DNA of 15,408 bases from Betaproteobacteria bacterium (GCA_025363575.1 JANYDM010000128.1:1-15408); one strand, 5' to 3'; positions 6,828 through 14,097 are shown, counted from the first letter of the stretch. Numbers and translations: made by a program. The notes: generated by a model from the sequence alone, not told the origin.

Positions 6828-7811
6828 TTATTCCGCCGTGATGCCGGATTGCTTCACGACTTTCGCCCATTTTGCGACTTCGCTTTTCAAGAACGCCGCG
6901 AACTGCTCAGGCGTGCCCGGCGTTATCTCGCCGCCCTCGGCGAGCAGGGCCTCCCTGACTTCGGGCCTGTCGAGCAGCAGGACAATTTCGCGATTGAGGC
7001 GGGCGATGATGTCCTTCGGCACTTTCGCCGGCGCCAGCATGCCATGCCACGAATCGACTTCAAACCCGGGCACGCCCGATTCGCTGACCGTCGGCACGTC
7101 CGGCATGAGCCGCGCGCGTTTGGCGCCGGTGGTCGCGATCGCCTTGATCTTGCCGTCCTTTACCGACTGCGCCGCCGATGCGAGCGAAGTGGCAAGATAG
7201 GTAACGCGGCCGCCGCGCAGATCGATCATCGCGGGCGAAGCACCTTTGTATGGCACATGCGTGATGGCGACACCGGCCGTCTGATTAAAAAGCTCGCCGG
7301 TGATATGACCCGAGCTGCCGATGCCGGCCGACGCGAAGGTGAGCGTGCCCGGTTTGGTTTTTGCCGCGGCGATGAGTTCCTTGATCGACATGATGGGCGA
7401 ACCCGCATTGACTACCATCACCTGCGGCGCTTTCATGAGCAGTGTGATCGGCGAGAAATCGCGCACGGGGTCGTAGCTGTTCTTCACGCGCATGGCCGGG
7501 CCGATCGCGAGATTGTTGGTCTGCCCCAGCCATATCGTATAGCCGTCCGGCGGCGCTTTCGCGGCGAGATCGGCGCCGAGCGCGCCGCCCGCGCCCGGCC
7601 GGTTGTCGATGACGACCTGCTGGCGCAGCGCATCCGCGAGCCGCGGACCAATGATGCGGGCATAGATATCCGTGCTGCCGCCCGGCAGAAACGGCACGAG
7701 AAATCGGATCGGCCGTGAAGGATAAGCTTGCGCGAACGCAGCGCCTGCACTGAGTTGCGGCAAGCCGATCAGGCACACTGCCGTCAAAGTGTAACGCCGG
7801 AAATTGTTCAC
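6828..7811 (-). CDS. Bug/TctC-family periplasmic solute-binding protein
   Basis: From the GTG at 7811 this is a 327-residue protein with a signal peptide (NNFRRY, then a hydrophobic stretch ending SAGAAFA, cleavage after about residue 27) and a mature start QAYPSRPIRF, typical of the Bug (Bordetella uptake gene) family. Other marks are PGGSTDIYAR (43-52), the NRPGAGG...GADLAAKAPPDGYT region that contacts ligand carboxylates, FASAGIGSSGH and THVPYKGASPAMIDLRGG. Family members bind dicarboxylates, aromatic acids or similar small acids for tripartite tricarboxylate transporters. No TctA or TctB permease is present here, which is common for the many orphan Bug genes of betaproteobacteria. The longer frame to 7856 lacks a sensible leader, whereas GTG 7811 has GAGGAG 6 bases upstream. 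It is first in the seven-gene run. Confidence 0.93.
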   Translation of the reverse strand: MNNFRRYTLTAVCLIGLPQLSAGAAFAQAYPSRPIRFLVPFLPGGSTDIYARIIGPRLADALRQQVVIDNRPGAGGALGADLAAKAPPDGYTIWLGQTNNLAIGPAMRVKNSYDPVRDFSPITLLMKAPQVMVVNAGSPIMSIKELIAAAKTKPGTLTFASAGIGSSGHITGELFNQTAGVAITHVPYKGASPAMIDLRGGRVTYLATSLASAAQSVKDGKIKAIATTGAKRARLMPDVPTVSESGVPGFEVDSWHGMLAPAKVPKDIIARLNREIVLLLDRPEVREALLAEGGEITPGTPEQFAAFLKSEVAKWAKVVKQSGITAE

Positions 7812-7817
7812 CAGACT

Positions 7818-7823
7818 CTCCTC
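7818..7823 (-). promoter_or_regulatory. Shine-Dalgarno site supporting a GTG start
   Basis: GAGGAG on the minus strand, 6 bases before the GTG at 7811. It decides the start of the Bug protein and gives a proper signal peptide. Confidence 0.6.
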
Positions 7824-7834
7824 GCTTGGAACGC

Positions 7835-7850
7835 AGAGTGTACAATCTGT
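7835..7850. promoter_or_regulatory. Divergent control region: palindrome over both putative -10 boxes
   Basis: In the 63 bases between the two divergent genes, AGAGTGTACAATCT (7835-7848) is a 14-base palindrome with one mismatched pair, centred on TGTACA. It contains TACAAT on the plus strand (7841-7846, a good -10 for the VOC gene) and TACACT on the minus strand (7842-7837, a candidate -10 for the Bug operon). No good -35 stands 16-18 bases from either, which would fit activator-dependent promoters. A dimeric regulator bound here would cover both start regions. The regulator gene is not in the window. Confidence 0.4.
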
Positions 7851-7874
7851 GCGCAAATTAATCTGGAGAATTGC

Positions 7875-8294
7875 ATGCCCGCCCCGTTATTTCATCTTGC
7901 ATTTCCGGTCGACAACCTGGCGGAAACCCGCGTCTTTTATTGCAACGTGCTCGGCTGCAGCGAAGGGCGCTCCGACAAGGACTGGGTGGATTTCAATTTC
8001 TACGGCCATCAGATCGTGGCTTATCAAGTGCCCGGCGAAGCGCGCAAGCGCATCACGAGCCCCGTCGACGGCGATGAGGTGCCGGTGCGGCATTTCGGCC
8101 TGGTCCTGCCGATGCCGGAATGGGAGAAGATGCGCGACCGGCTGGTCGCCGCCGGCACCAGGTTCATCATTGAGCCGCAGCTGCGCTTTGCCGGCACCAT
8201 CGGCGAGCAGGCGGCAATGTTTTTCACCGATCCGTCGGGCAATGCGATCGAGTTCAAGGCGTTCAAAGACCCGGGCAAACTATTCGCCAAATAG
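7875..8294 (+). CDS. VOC-superfamily (glyoxalase/dioxygenase-like) protein
   Basis: A 139-residue protein with two beta-alpha-beta-beta-beta modules. Metal-ligand candidates stand where this superfamily has them: His7 (APLFHLAF), His73 (VRHFGLVL) and Glu126 (GNAIEFKAF); TDPSGNAIEF (118-127) is the classic C-terminal VOC signature. It looks most like the short, stand-alone glyoxalase-like members often annotated as dioxygenases or bleomycin-resistance-type proteins, and the true reaction is open. ATG 7875 has GGAG eight bases upstream; the in-frame extension to 7728 runs antisense into the Bug gene and is rejected. It is the first gene on the plus side of the divergent region and stands 71 bases before the TAXI binding protein, so it may act on the compound imported there, which is inference. 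Confidence 0.88.
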   Translation: MPAPLFHLAFPVDNLAETRVFYCNVLGCSEGRSDKDWVDFNFYGHQIVAYQVPGEARKRITSPVDGDEVPVRHFGLVLPMPEWEKMRDRLVAAGTRFIIEPQLRFAGTIGEQAAMFFTDPSGNAIEFKAFKDPGKLFAK

Positions 8295-8299
8295 ACTTC

Positions 8300-8328
8300 T
8301 TGGCTCGCCCGTCGCCAGCCCTTATCAT
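8300..8328 (+). promoter_or_regulatory. Candidate sigma70-type promoter for the TAXI-TRAP genes
   Basis: TTGGCT (8300-8305) and TATCAT (8323-8328) are separated by 17 bases, matching the consensus at 4 of 6 and 5 of 6 positions. They lie just after the VOC stop codon and 37 bases before the TAXI start. The transporter could therefore be transcribed independently of the VOC gene. Confidence 0.4.
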
Positions 8329-8365
8329 GGGCGCCAGTCCAAACAAACCGATACGAGGAGGATCC

Positions 8366-9328
8366 ATGCAGCGCCTGTTCAGAATTCTCGCAGTCATGGC
8401 CGGCGTTTTGTGCGCGGCCGCCTGCTACGCGCAAGGCAAGGTCAATATTTTCGTGGCGAGCGGCCCGACTTCGGGCGTTTATTACCCGCTGGGCGGCGGG
8501 CTCGCCGACGTGCTCACCAAGTTCGTACCCAATCTCAATGCCACCGCGGGCACCACCGACGGCTCGATGGCCAACCTGCTGTTGATGGGGCAGGGCAAGG
8601 CGGACGTCGTGTTCTCGATGGCGGACGCAAGTTGGGACGCGTACAAGGGCCAGGGCAAATTTCAGAAACCCGTCAACGTGCGCGCGCTGATGGTGCTTTA
8701 CCCGAATCGCATGCACGTAGTAACGGTCGACGGCACGGGCATCACGAAGATGGCCGACTTGAAAGGCAAGCGGGTTTCCACGGGCGCTCCGAATAGCGCG
8801 ACGCAGATCATGGCGTACCGCGTGCTCGAAGCATACGGGATCGATCCGGAAAAGGATTTCATCCGCGAACGTCTCGATCCGGGCAAATCGGCCGAAGCGA
8901 TCAAGGACCGCAAGCTTGACGCATTTTTCTGGGTCGGCGGCATTCCGACGCCGGCCGTCACGGATCTCGGCGCGACGCCCGGCCTCAAACTGCGCCTGAT
9001 CGACCACGCCGACGCGACTGACGCCATGGTCAAGAAGTATGGTCCGCTGTACGTGAAAGACGTGATCCCGGCGAAATCTTATCCGGGACAGGAGGCGCCG
9101 AACCAGATAGCGACGGTGTGGAACGTGCTGCTCGCGGACGAGAAAATGAGCGACCAGCTTGCCTACGATATCGTCAAGACGGTGTTCGACCACCGGGACG
9201 ATCTCATTCGCGTGCATGCCGAAGCGAAAAATTTCGATTTGAAGTATCAGATTCCGGGCGCCGCCGTGGTCCCCTTTCATCCGGGCGCGAAAAAGTATTT
9301 TGCTGAAAAAGGCGTCAAGCTGAATTAA
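8366..9328 (+). CDS. TAXI-family TRAP transporter solute-binding protein
   Basis: A 320-residue periplasmic protein. Residues 1-22 form a signal peptide (QRLFRI, hydrophobic core, ending CYA before QGK). The mature N-terminus NIFVASGPTSGVYYPLGGGLA (27-47) is the hallmark of TAXI (TRAP-associated extracytoplasmic immunogenic) binding proteins; the TDGSMANLLLMGQGKADVVF segment and LKGKRVSTGAPNSAT are further family blocks. Characterised TAXI systems bind glutamate, 2-oxoglutarate or related carboxylates, but ligand identity cannot be read here. GAGGAGG four bases before ATG 8366 makes the start secure and suggests strong translation, usual for a binding protein needed in excess over its permease. 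The fused permease follows after a 116-base gap containing a short inverted repeat. Confidence 0.95.
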   Translation: MQRLFRILAVMAGVLCAAACYAQGKVNIFVASGPTSGVYYPLGGGLADVLTKFVPNLNATAGTTDGSMANLLLMGQGKADVVFSMADASWDAYKGQGKFQKPVNVRALMVLYPNRMHVVTVDGTGITKMADLKGKRVSTGAPNSATQIMAYRVLEAYGIDPEKDFIRERLDPGKSAEAIKDRKLDAFFWVGGIPTPAVTDLGATPGLKLRLIDHADATDAMVKKYGPLYVKDVIPAKSYPGQEAPNQIATVWNVLLADEKMSDQLAYDIVKTVFDHRDDLIRVHAEAKNFDLKYQIPGAAVVPFHPGAKKYFAEKGVKLN

Positions 9329-9347
9329 AGAAAAGGACGAAGGCGGC

Positions 9348-9398
9348 AGGATGAATAAGAGCACCTGGGCCTGAACCGTGAAGATTCATCCTTCATCC
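9348..9398. repeat. GGATGAA/TTCATCC heptamer repeats forming an inverted repeat
   Basis: AGGATGAAT (9348-9356) and ATTCATCCT (9384-9392) are perfect 9-base inverted arms around a 27-base loop; the right arm continues as a tandem pair of TTCATCC (9385-9391 and 9392-9398). It fills most of the gap between the binding-protein and permease genes. No run of T follows, so it is not a typical terminator; it may be an mRNA-stabilising hairpin or a simple repeat. Confidence 0.5.
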
Positions 9399-9444
9399 CC
9401 CGCCCCGCGTGGCCCCGGGCCATTCATCGCTGGATTCGGAAATC

Positions 9445-11553
9445 ATGAGCGTTAAAAAAACGCCGCAGCACGTCGACGAACCGGTCGTCTCCGCCGCAGC
9501 CATCGCAAAGGCCGAGCAGTACATCGAGGAGGAAGAGGGCGCGATCAACAAGCTGCCCGGCGCCCTCGGCGTGATGGCCACCGCGCTCGCGGTAATCATG
9601 TCGCTGTTTCATCTGTATGCGGCGTACGGGATCATGCCGACGCACGTGTTGCGCGGCATTCACGTCGCGTTTGTGCTGTTCCTCGGCTTCCTGCTGTTCC
9701 CGATATCGAAGCGCTACCGCCACCGTATCTGCTGGTGGGACTGGGTCGCCGCGTTCATATCGCTCGTCATCGTGTGCAACATGCTGTTTGGCGGCGATGC
9801 GTTTCTCGAGCGCGCGATCGATCCTACGCTGTGGGACAAGATCCTCGGCAGCGCGCTGATCATTCTTGTGCTCGAGGCGGCGCGCCGCACTTCGGGCTGG
9901 ATCATGCCGGCGATCTGCGTCGGCTTTCTCGTCTACGCCGTGGTCGGGCAGTATCTGCCGCCGCCATGGACGCATTACGGCATGGATCTGGGCCGCATCG
10001 TCGGCCATATGTACATGACGCTCGAAGGTATCTTCGGCGTCGCTATCGATGTGTCGTCGTCGCTGATCATTCTGTTCACGATCTACGGCGCATTCCTGCA
10101 GTATTCGGGCGCGGGCAAGTTCTTCATCGACTTCTCGTTCGCCGCGATGGGCGGCAAGCCGACGGGCGCGGGACGCACGATCGTGCTCGCGTCGTTCCTG
10201 CTCGGCGGGCCGTCGGGCAGCGGCGTGGCCACTACGGTGACGCTGGGTACGGTTGCCTACCCGATGCTGATGAAAGCGGGCTACGGCAAGGACGCCGCGG
10301 GCGGTCTGCTCGCCGCGGGCGGCCTGGGCGCGATTATCTCGCCGCCGGTGCTCGGCGCCGCCGCGTTCCTGATCGCGCAGTTTCTCAACATTTCGTACCT
10401 CGACGTGATATTGATGGCGACGATCCCGACGCTGCTGTATTACTTCGCGCTGTTCCTGATGGTCGAGATCGACGCGCGCAAGTTCGGCATGCCTAACGTG
10501 GTAATCGAGAAGCACGCGACGATCGGCATGCTGACGCGCAACTACTGGTTTCATTTCCTGTCGCTCGTCGCGATCATTTTTTTCATGGTGATCGGATTTT
10601 CGCCCGCCGTGTCTGTCTTCTGGGCGACGGTAGTCGCATTCGCGAGCAGCTTCCTGCACGTCGATTGCGCGCTGATCCCCTATGACGTGCTGCGCGGCAG
10701 GAAGCCGCTTGGCAGAGGACTGTGGAATTCCGGCCTGGTCAAGGCGCTCGAAGCGGGCTCGGTCGGCATGTTGAGCGTGGGCGCGACTTGCGCTGCCGCC
10801 GGCATTATCGTCGGCGTCGTGACCCTCACCGGCCTTGGCCTGAAATTCAGTTCGATCGTATTGCAGTACGCAGATTCGGGCACGCAACTCATCATGAGCG
10901 CGCTCGGCGCGGTCGGCTTCGAGCAGACGGCGAGCCTGCTGCACGACGTCAAACTGCTGCTGACCGCGGTCATGACGTCGCTGATCGTGTGGATCGTAGG
11001 CCTCGCGGTGCCGGTGACCGCAAGTTACATTATTTGCGCGGTCATCGCGGCGCCGGCGCTGATGCAACTGGGTGTCGCCGACTACGCAGCCCACATGTTC
11101 ATCTTCTACTACGCGGTGCTGTCGGAAGTTTCGCCGCCTACCGCGCTGTCGCCGTTCGCCGCAGCGGCGATCACCGGCGGCGACCCGTACAAGACGACAT
11201 TGCAATCGTGGAAGTACACGATGCCTGCATTCCTCGTGCCATTCATGTTCGTGCTCGACCCCGCCGGCCTGGGGCTTTTGCTCATGGGTTCGTTCAAGAA
11301 ACTCGCGGTGGCACCGTGGGGCGAGATCGCAGTCGTCAGCGTCACGGCAATGATAGGCATCGCCGCGCTCGCCGCCGGGGTGCAGGGCTGGTTGTTCAAG
11401 AAAACCACCGCCCCCGAGCGCTGGCTGCTGATCATCGCCGGGCTCGCGCTCGTTTATCCGAAAGCCCTGCTCGACTACATCGGCGTGGCGCTGATTGTCA
11501 TCGTTATCGTCATGCAGAAATTGCGCAAAGGCGGTGCTCTTGCAGCCGCGTGA
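9445..11553 (+). CDS. TRAP transporter fused permease (DctQ-DctM, 4TM/12TM type)
   Basis: A 702-residue inner-membrane protein. Residues 1-40 are hydrophilic and cytoplasmic; hydrophobic segments then run almost to the end. The first few (about 45-200) correspond to the small DctQ-like subunit, and the remainder to DctM. The DctM half has the two signature half-sites of the elevator fold: GGPSGSGVATT (from about 253) followed by GAIISPPVLGAAAFL (about 293-307), and later SEVSPPTALSPFAAAAITGGDP (about 560-581). Fused permeases of this kind pair with TAXI binding proteins such as the one just upstream and use a sodium or proton gradient. ATG 9445 has GGA close upstream; a GTG 12 codons earlier (9409) is less likely because it would run through the repeat-rich leader. 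Its end overlaps the methyltransferase gene. Confidence 0.95.
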   Translation: MSVKKTPQHVDEPVVSAAAIAKAEQYIEEEEGAINKLPGALGVMATALAVIMSLFHLYAAYGIMPTHVLRGIHVAFVLFLGFLLFPISKRYRHRICWWDWVAAFISLVIVCNMLFGGDAFLERAIDPTLWDKILGSALIILVLEAARRTSGWIMPAICVGFLVYAVVGQYLPPPWTHYGMDLGRIVGHMYMTLEGIFGVAIDVSSSLIILFTIYGAFLQYSGAGKFFIDFSFAAMGGKPTGAGRTIVLASFLLGGPSGSGVATTVTLGTVAYPMLMKAGYGKDAAGGLLAAGGLGAIISPPVLGAAAFLIAQFLNISYLDVILMATIPTLLYYFALFLMVEIDARKFGMPNVVIEKHATIGMLTRNYWFHFLSLVAIIFFMVIGFSPAVSVFWATVVAFASSFLHVDCALIPYDVLRGRKPLGRGLWNSGLVKALEAGSVGMLSVGATCAAAGIIVGVVTLTGLGLKFSSIVLQYADSGTQLIMSALGAVGFEQTASLLHDVKLLLTAVMTSLIVWIVGLAVPVTASYIICAVIAAPALMQLGVADYAAHMFIFYYAVLSEVSPPTALSPFAAAAITGGDPYKTTLQSWKYTMPAFLVPFMFVLDPAGLGLLLMGSFKKLAVAPWGEIAVVSVTAMIGIAALAAGVQGWLFKKTTAPERWLLIIAGLALVYPKALLDYIGVALIVIVIVMQKLRKGGALAAA

Positions 11554-12079
11554 ACGCCTGCACGATACGCAATTGCTCACCACCCGCGTCAAGATCGAGC
11601 GCGCGGCGCCCGGTGAATTGTTCGATGCCAGGCTCGCGACGCCCTTTGCGGTTCTCGGCATTCGCACCGCGGGCGAGCTTGTAACGCGCATCGAATATCT
11701 GCCGCGCGGCGCGGCGACGCTCGCGCCGACCAATAAACTTGCCGCCCGGGTCTGCCGCCAGATCGAAAAATATCTCGACGATCCGGGGTTTAAGTTCGAC
11801 CTCGCGTTCGAATTCCGCGGCACTGCATTCCAGCAGCGTGTATGGAGAGTGATTCATGGCATACCCCGCGGGAAGACATTGACTTACATGGACGTCGCGA
11901 GAAAGCTCAAGAGCGCGCCGCGGCCCGTCGGCGGCGCGTGCGGCTCGAACCGGCTGCCGCTGCTGATCCCCTGTCATCGCGTAGTCGCGAGCGGCGGCAT
12001 CGGCGGGTTTATGCATGCAAGCGGCGGCGAGCCGATACAAATCAAGCAATGGCTGCTGAAACACGAAAATGCCGGATGA
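11540..12079 (+). CDS. ogt: Methylated-DNA--protein-cysteine S-methyltransferase (MGMT)
   Basis: This suicide repair protein moves the methyl group of O6-methylguanine onto its own cysteine. The active-site block LPLLIPCHRVV gives Cys145 (numbering from TTG 11540), preceded by RPVGGACGSN with the helix-turn-helix arginine finger (Arg128) and by TAFQQRVWRVIHGIPRGKTLTYMDVA (95-120), all standard. About 180 residues is the normal Ogt-type size; there is no AdaA domain. The start is uncertain: TTG 11540 has AAAGG 8 bases upstream and overlaps the permease by 14 bases; GTG 11534 and ATG 11495 are alternatives. The stop overlaps the xerD start by 11 bases. Linkage of ogt to xerD is, to my memory, common in betaproteobacteria; the transporter upstream is unrelated in function. 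Confidence 0.9.
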   Translation: MQPRERLHDTQLLTTRVKIERAAPGELFDARLATPFAVLGIRTAGELVTRIEYLPRGAATLAPTNKLAARVCRQIEKYLDDPGFKFDLAFEFRGTAFQQRVWRVIHGIPRGKTLTYMDVARKLKSAPRPVGGACGSNRLPLLIPCHRVVASGGIGGFMHASGGEPIQIKQWLLKHENAG

Positions 12080-12962
12080 AAACGGGCTCGATGAATTCTG
12101 TGATGCGCTGTGGCTCGAAGACGGGCTTTCGCGGAATACGCTCGCCAGTTACCGTCTTGACCTGACGCAGTTCGCAGGCTGGCTTGATACAGCGCGCAGC
12201 AAAGTTCTGCTCGCGGCCGACCATCGCGATCTGCTCGACTACCTCGCCCACCGCGTTGCCGGCAAATCCAAGGCGACGAGCACGAGTCGTCTGCTGTCCA
12301 GCCTCAAGCGTTTCTATCAGTACGCATTGCGCCAGGGCGCGATCAAAGCCGATCCCTCGCTCAACATAGATTCGCCGAAGCTGCCGCGCGGCCTGCCCAA
12401 AACACTCACCGAAGCGGATGTCGAAGCGCTGCTCGGCGCGCCGGATGTCGCCGACCCGCTCGGCCTGCGCGATCGCGCAATGCTGGAGACCTTGTATGCA
12501 AGCGGATTGCGCGTGTCCGAACTCGTAACGCTGCAGGTCGCGCAAGTCAGCCAGGACATGGGCGTCGTGCGCGTCGTCGGCAAAGGCGCCAAGGAGCGGC
12601 TCGTGCCGCTCGGTGAGGAGGCGCTCAACTGGATCAAGCGTTATCTTCAGGAGGGGCGGCCGCACCTACTCGGCCAGCGCTCCGCGGACGCAATGTTTGT
12701 CACCACGCGCGGCGCCGCCATGACGCGCCAGTCGTTCTGGTATCTGCTGAAGCGGCATGCGGCGCAGGCCGGTCTCCACAAGCCGATGTCGCCGCATACG
12801 CTGCGCCACGCGTTCGCGACGCACTTATTGAATCACGGCGCCGATTTGCGTGTCGTGCAACTGCTGCTCGGGCATTCAGATATCTCGACGACACAGATTT
12901 ACACGCACGTCGCGCGCGAAAGATTGAAGCAGCTGCACGCGAAGCATCATCCCCGCGGCTGA
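12069..12962 (+). CDS. xerD: Tyrosine recombinase XerD
   Basis: A 297-residue recombinase that, with XerC, resolves chromosome dimers at dif under FtsK control. The N-terminal SAM-like DNA-binding domain (about 1-105) includes SRNTLASYRLDLTQF (21-35). The catalytic domain carries the complete set: Arg148 (ASGLRVSEL), Lys172 (GKGAKERLVPL), His243 and Arg246 (HTLRHAFATHLL), His269 (LGHSDISTT) and nucleophile Tyr278 (IYTHV). Length and the absence of flanking attachment sites, excisionase or cargo genes argue for the housekeeping enzyme and not an integrase. XerD is preferred to XerC because of overall similarity and the ogt linkage, but the two are hard to separate by eye. ATG 12069 overlaps the ogt stop by 11 bases; the 3' end lies 10 bases from the convergent TauE/SafE gene. 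Confidence 0.9.
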   Translation: MPDENGLDEFCDALWLEDGLSRNTLASYRLDLTQFAGWLDTARSKVLLAADHRDLLDYLAHRVAGKSKATSTSRLLSSLKRFYQYALRQGAIKADPSLNIDSPKLPRGLPKTLTEADVEALLGAPDVADPLGLRDRAMLETLYASGLRVSELVTLQVAQVSQDMGVVRVVGKGAKERLVPLGEEALNWIKRYLQEGRPHLLGQRSADAMFVTTRGAAMTRQSFWYLLKRHAAQAGLHKPMSPHTLRHAFATHLLNHGADLRVVQLLLGHSDISTTQIYTHVARERLKQLHAKHHPRG

Positions 12963-12972
12963 GCGGCCGGGA

Positions 12973-13707
12973 TCAGAGCGCGGCGGACACCAGCAAGGAG
13001 CAACCGGAGATCAGCAGCAGCACGAGCACTGCAGTATCGAAGCGGCGGTCGTTGAGACGGTTATAGAGTTTTCGTCCGAGCCATGCGCCGACTACCGTGC
13101 CGGGCAACGCGACGAGAAACAGCCGGCCCAATTCCAGTGTCATCAGGCCGGCAATGCTTTGCGTAACGAAGGCGAAAATCAGGATGGCCAGGTTGTAGGC
13201 CTGCAGCACGCCGCGCCGCGCGTCCTTGCCCCAGCCTTTTAACCCGGTCCAGATCGTCGGGAAAGGTCCCGACAGTCCCGCCAGCCCGCCCAACACTCCG
13301 CCGCCCAGACCGATCACGCCGTCCGCGATGCGTCCGCCCCGCTTCACCTGAAAGCGTAGTTGGCCGATCAACAGGAAGCTGCAATAGATGACGAGCACGA
13401 CGCCGACGCCCGCGCGGAAAGCGCTAGCCGGCACGCAAGGCAGTAATAGCGTGCCGAGTGGCACGCCGAGCAGGCCGCCGATAATGAAAGGGCGCGCTCG
13501 TTTGAAATCTATGGCATGCCAGATCGCCGGCAAAGTCTGGAATTGCCCGACCAGTGAGCAGACTACGACGAGCGGCCCCGCGAGCAGCGGTGTCGTCGCG
13601 GCAAGCCAGAAGGGCATGGCGGTTATGCCGGTGCCGAACCCGGTCAGGCCCGAGACCAATCCGCCGGCAAAGGCGCCGGCGAGAATCAGCAGCGGGATGT
13701 CCGGCAT
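12973..13707 (-). CDS. TauE/SafE (TSUP) family membrane transporter
   Basis: A 244-residue, strongly hydrophobic protein with about seven to eight membrane segments in two halves. Each half starts with the Gly-rich loop typical of the family: GGLVSGLTGFGTG (15-27) and GGGVLGGLAGLSGPFPTIW in the middle. TSUP members are thought to export sulfite, sulfoacetate or other small organic anions, but substrate prediction by sequence is poor. The N-terminus (PDIPLLILAGAFAGG) begins directly with a membrane segment. The start lies only 3 bases after the folB stop, so it should be translated from the folB message, although there is no obvious link to folate synthesis. The gene is convergent with xerD, leaving 10 bases and no visible terminator. 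Confidence 0.88.
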   Translation of the reverse strand: MPDIPLLILAGAFAGGLVSGLTGFGTGITAMPFWLAATTPLLAGPLVVVCSLVGQFQTLPAIWHAIDFKRARPFIIGGLLGVPLGTLLLPCVPASAFRAGVGVVLVIYCSFLLIGQLRFQVKRGGRIADGVIGLGGGVLGGLAGLSGPFPTIWTGLKGWGKDARRGVLQAYNLAILIFAFVTQSIAGLMTLELGRLFLVALPGTVVGAWLGRKLYNRLNDRRFDTAVLVLLLISGCSLLVSAAL

Positions 13708-13710
13708 CGC

Positions 13711-14073
13711 CTAGCTGCGGGTGCCGCGCTCGATGATGACGCCTAGTTTTTTGACGTTCCTGAGCGGCGCGAGTTTCGCGATGCTGACCTTGATCCAAGG
13801 CGTTTTGAATTCGCGCATGATGGTGTCGGCGATCGCTTCGCCGGCTTTTTCGAGCAGCAGGAAATGCTCGTCTTTGAACAACTGCTCAATGCGGCCGACG
13901 ACGCGGCTGTAATCGATGGTGTCGACTATCCGGCCGCTTTTCGTCGCGTGCTCGCCGCGCAGCCCGACTTCGAGATCGAGCTGGATGGTCTGCGGCACGG
14001 TTTTTTCCCAATCGTAAATGCCGATCAGCGTCTCGATTTTCAATTCGCTGACAAAGATGATGTCCATGGGCAT
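13711..14073 (-). CDS. folB: Dihydroneopterin aldolase
   Basis: This enzyme cleaves 7,8-dihydroneopterin to 6-hydroxymethyl-7,8-dihydropterin and glycolaldehyde in folate synthesis; it acts as a tunnel-fold oligomer in the cytoplasm. The 120-residue protein has the family landmarks: IGIYDWEK (17-24, Glu23 binding the pterin), DTIDYS (51-56, Tyr55), LLLEKAGEAIAD (72-83, Glu75) and IAKLAPLRNVKKLGVIIERG (98-117) with the catalytic lysine Lys100. The length is normal. Two in-frame ATGs, 14073 and 14067, are possible; neither has a Shine-Dalgarno site, since a short direct repeat occupies that place. The TauE/SafE gene follows after 3 bases, and plsY diverges 100 bases upstream. Confidence 0.93.
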   Translation of the reverse strand: MPMDIIFVSELKIETLIGIYDWEKTVPQTIQLDLEVGLRGEHATKSGRIVDTIDYSRVVGRIEQLFKDEHFLLLEKAGEAIADTIMREFKTPWIKVSIAKLAPLRNVKKLGVIIERGTRS

Positions 14074-14097
14074 TGAGTGATGGTGATGGGCAATGAG
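14068..14097. repeat. 10-base direct repeat at the folB start
   Basis: GGGCATTGAG (14068-14077) and GGGCAATGAG (14088-14097) match at 9 of 10 bases with a 20-base period, and GTGATG-GTGATGG lies between them. The complement of the first copy contains the folB ATG. The duplication leaves no purine-rich ribosome site before folB. Confidence 0.5.

Noticed and set aside
5570..6841. 423-codon plus-strand frame over the CoA-transferase gene
   Set aside because: Arg/Ala/His/Glu-rich mirror of the CaiB/BaiF protein; no domain and no ribosome site.
8024..9364. 446-codon minus-strand frame over the TAXI and VOC genes
   Set aside because: Antisense shadow of two well-supported genes with no recognisable motif of its own.
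9424..11823. 799-codon open frame on the minus strand across the whole TRAP permease gene
   Set aside because: It is antisense to a certain membrane protein, rich in Arg, His, Asp and Gln, and lacks any domain or leader. GC-rich codon use on the plus strand produces such open antisense frames.
12069..12962. Tyrosine recombinase as evidence of an integrated mobile element
   Set aside because: Length, ogt linkage and housekeeping neighbours fit XerD. I saw no attachment repeats, tRNA target or phage genes around it.
12953..12966. CCGC-N6-GCGG hairpin between xerD and the TauE/SafE gene as a terminator
   Set aside because: Only 4 pairs and no T run on either strand; too weak in such GC-rich DNA.
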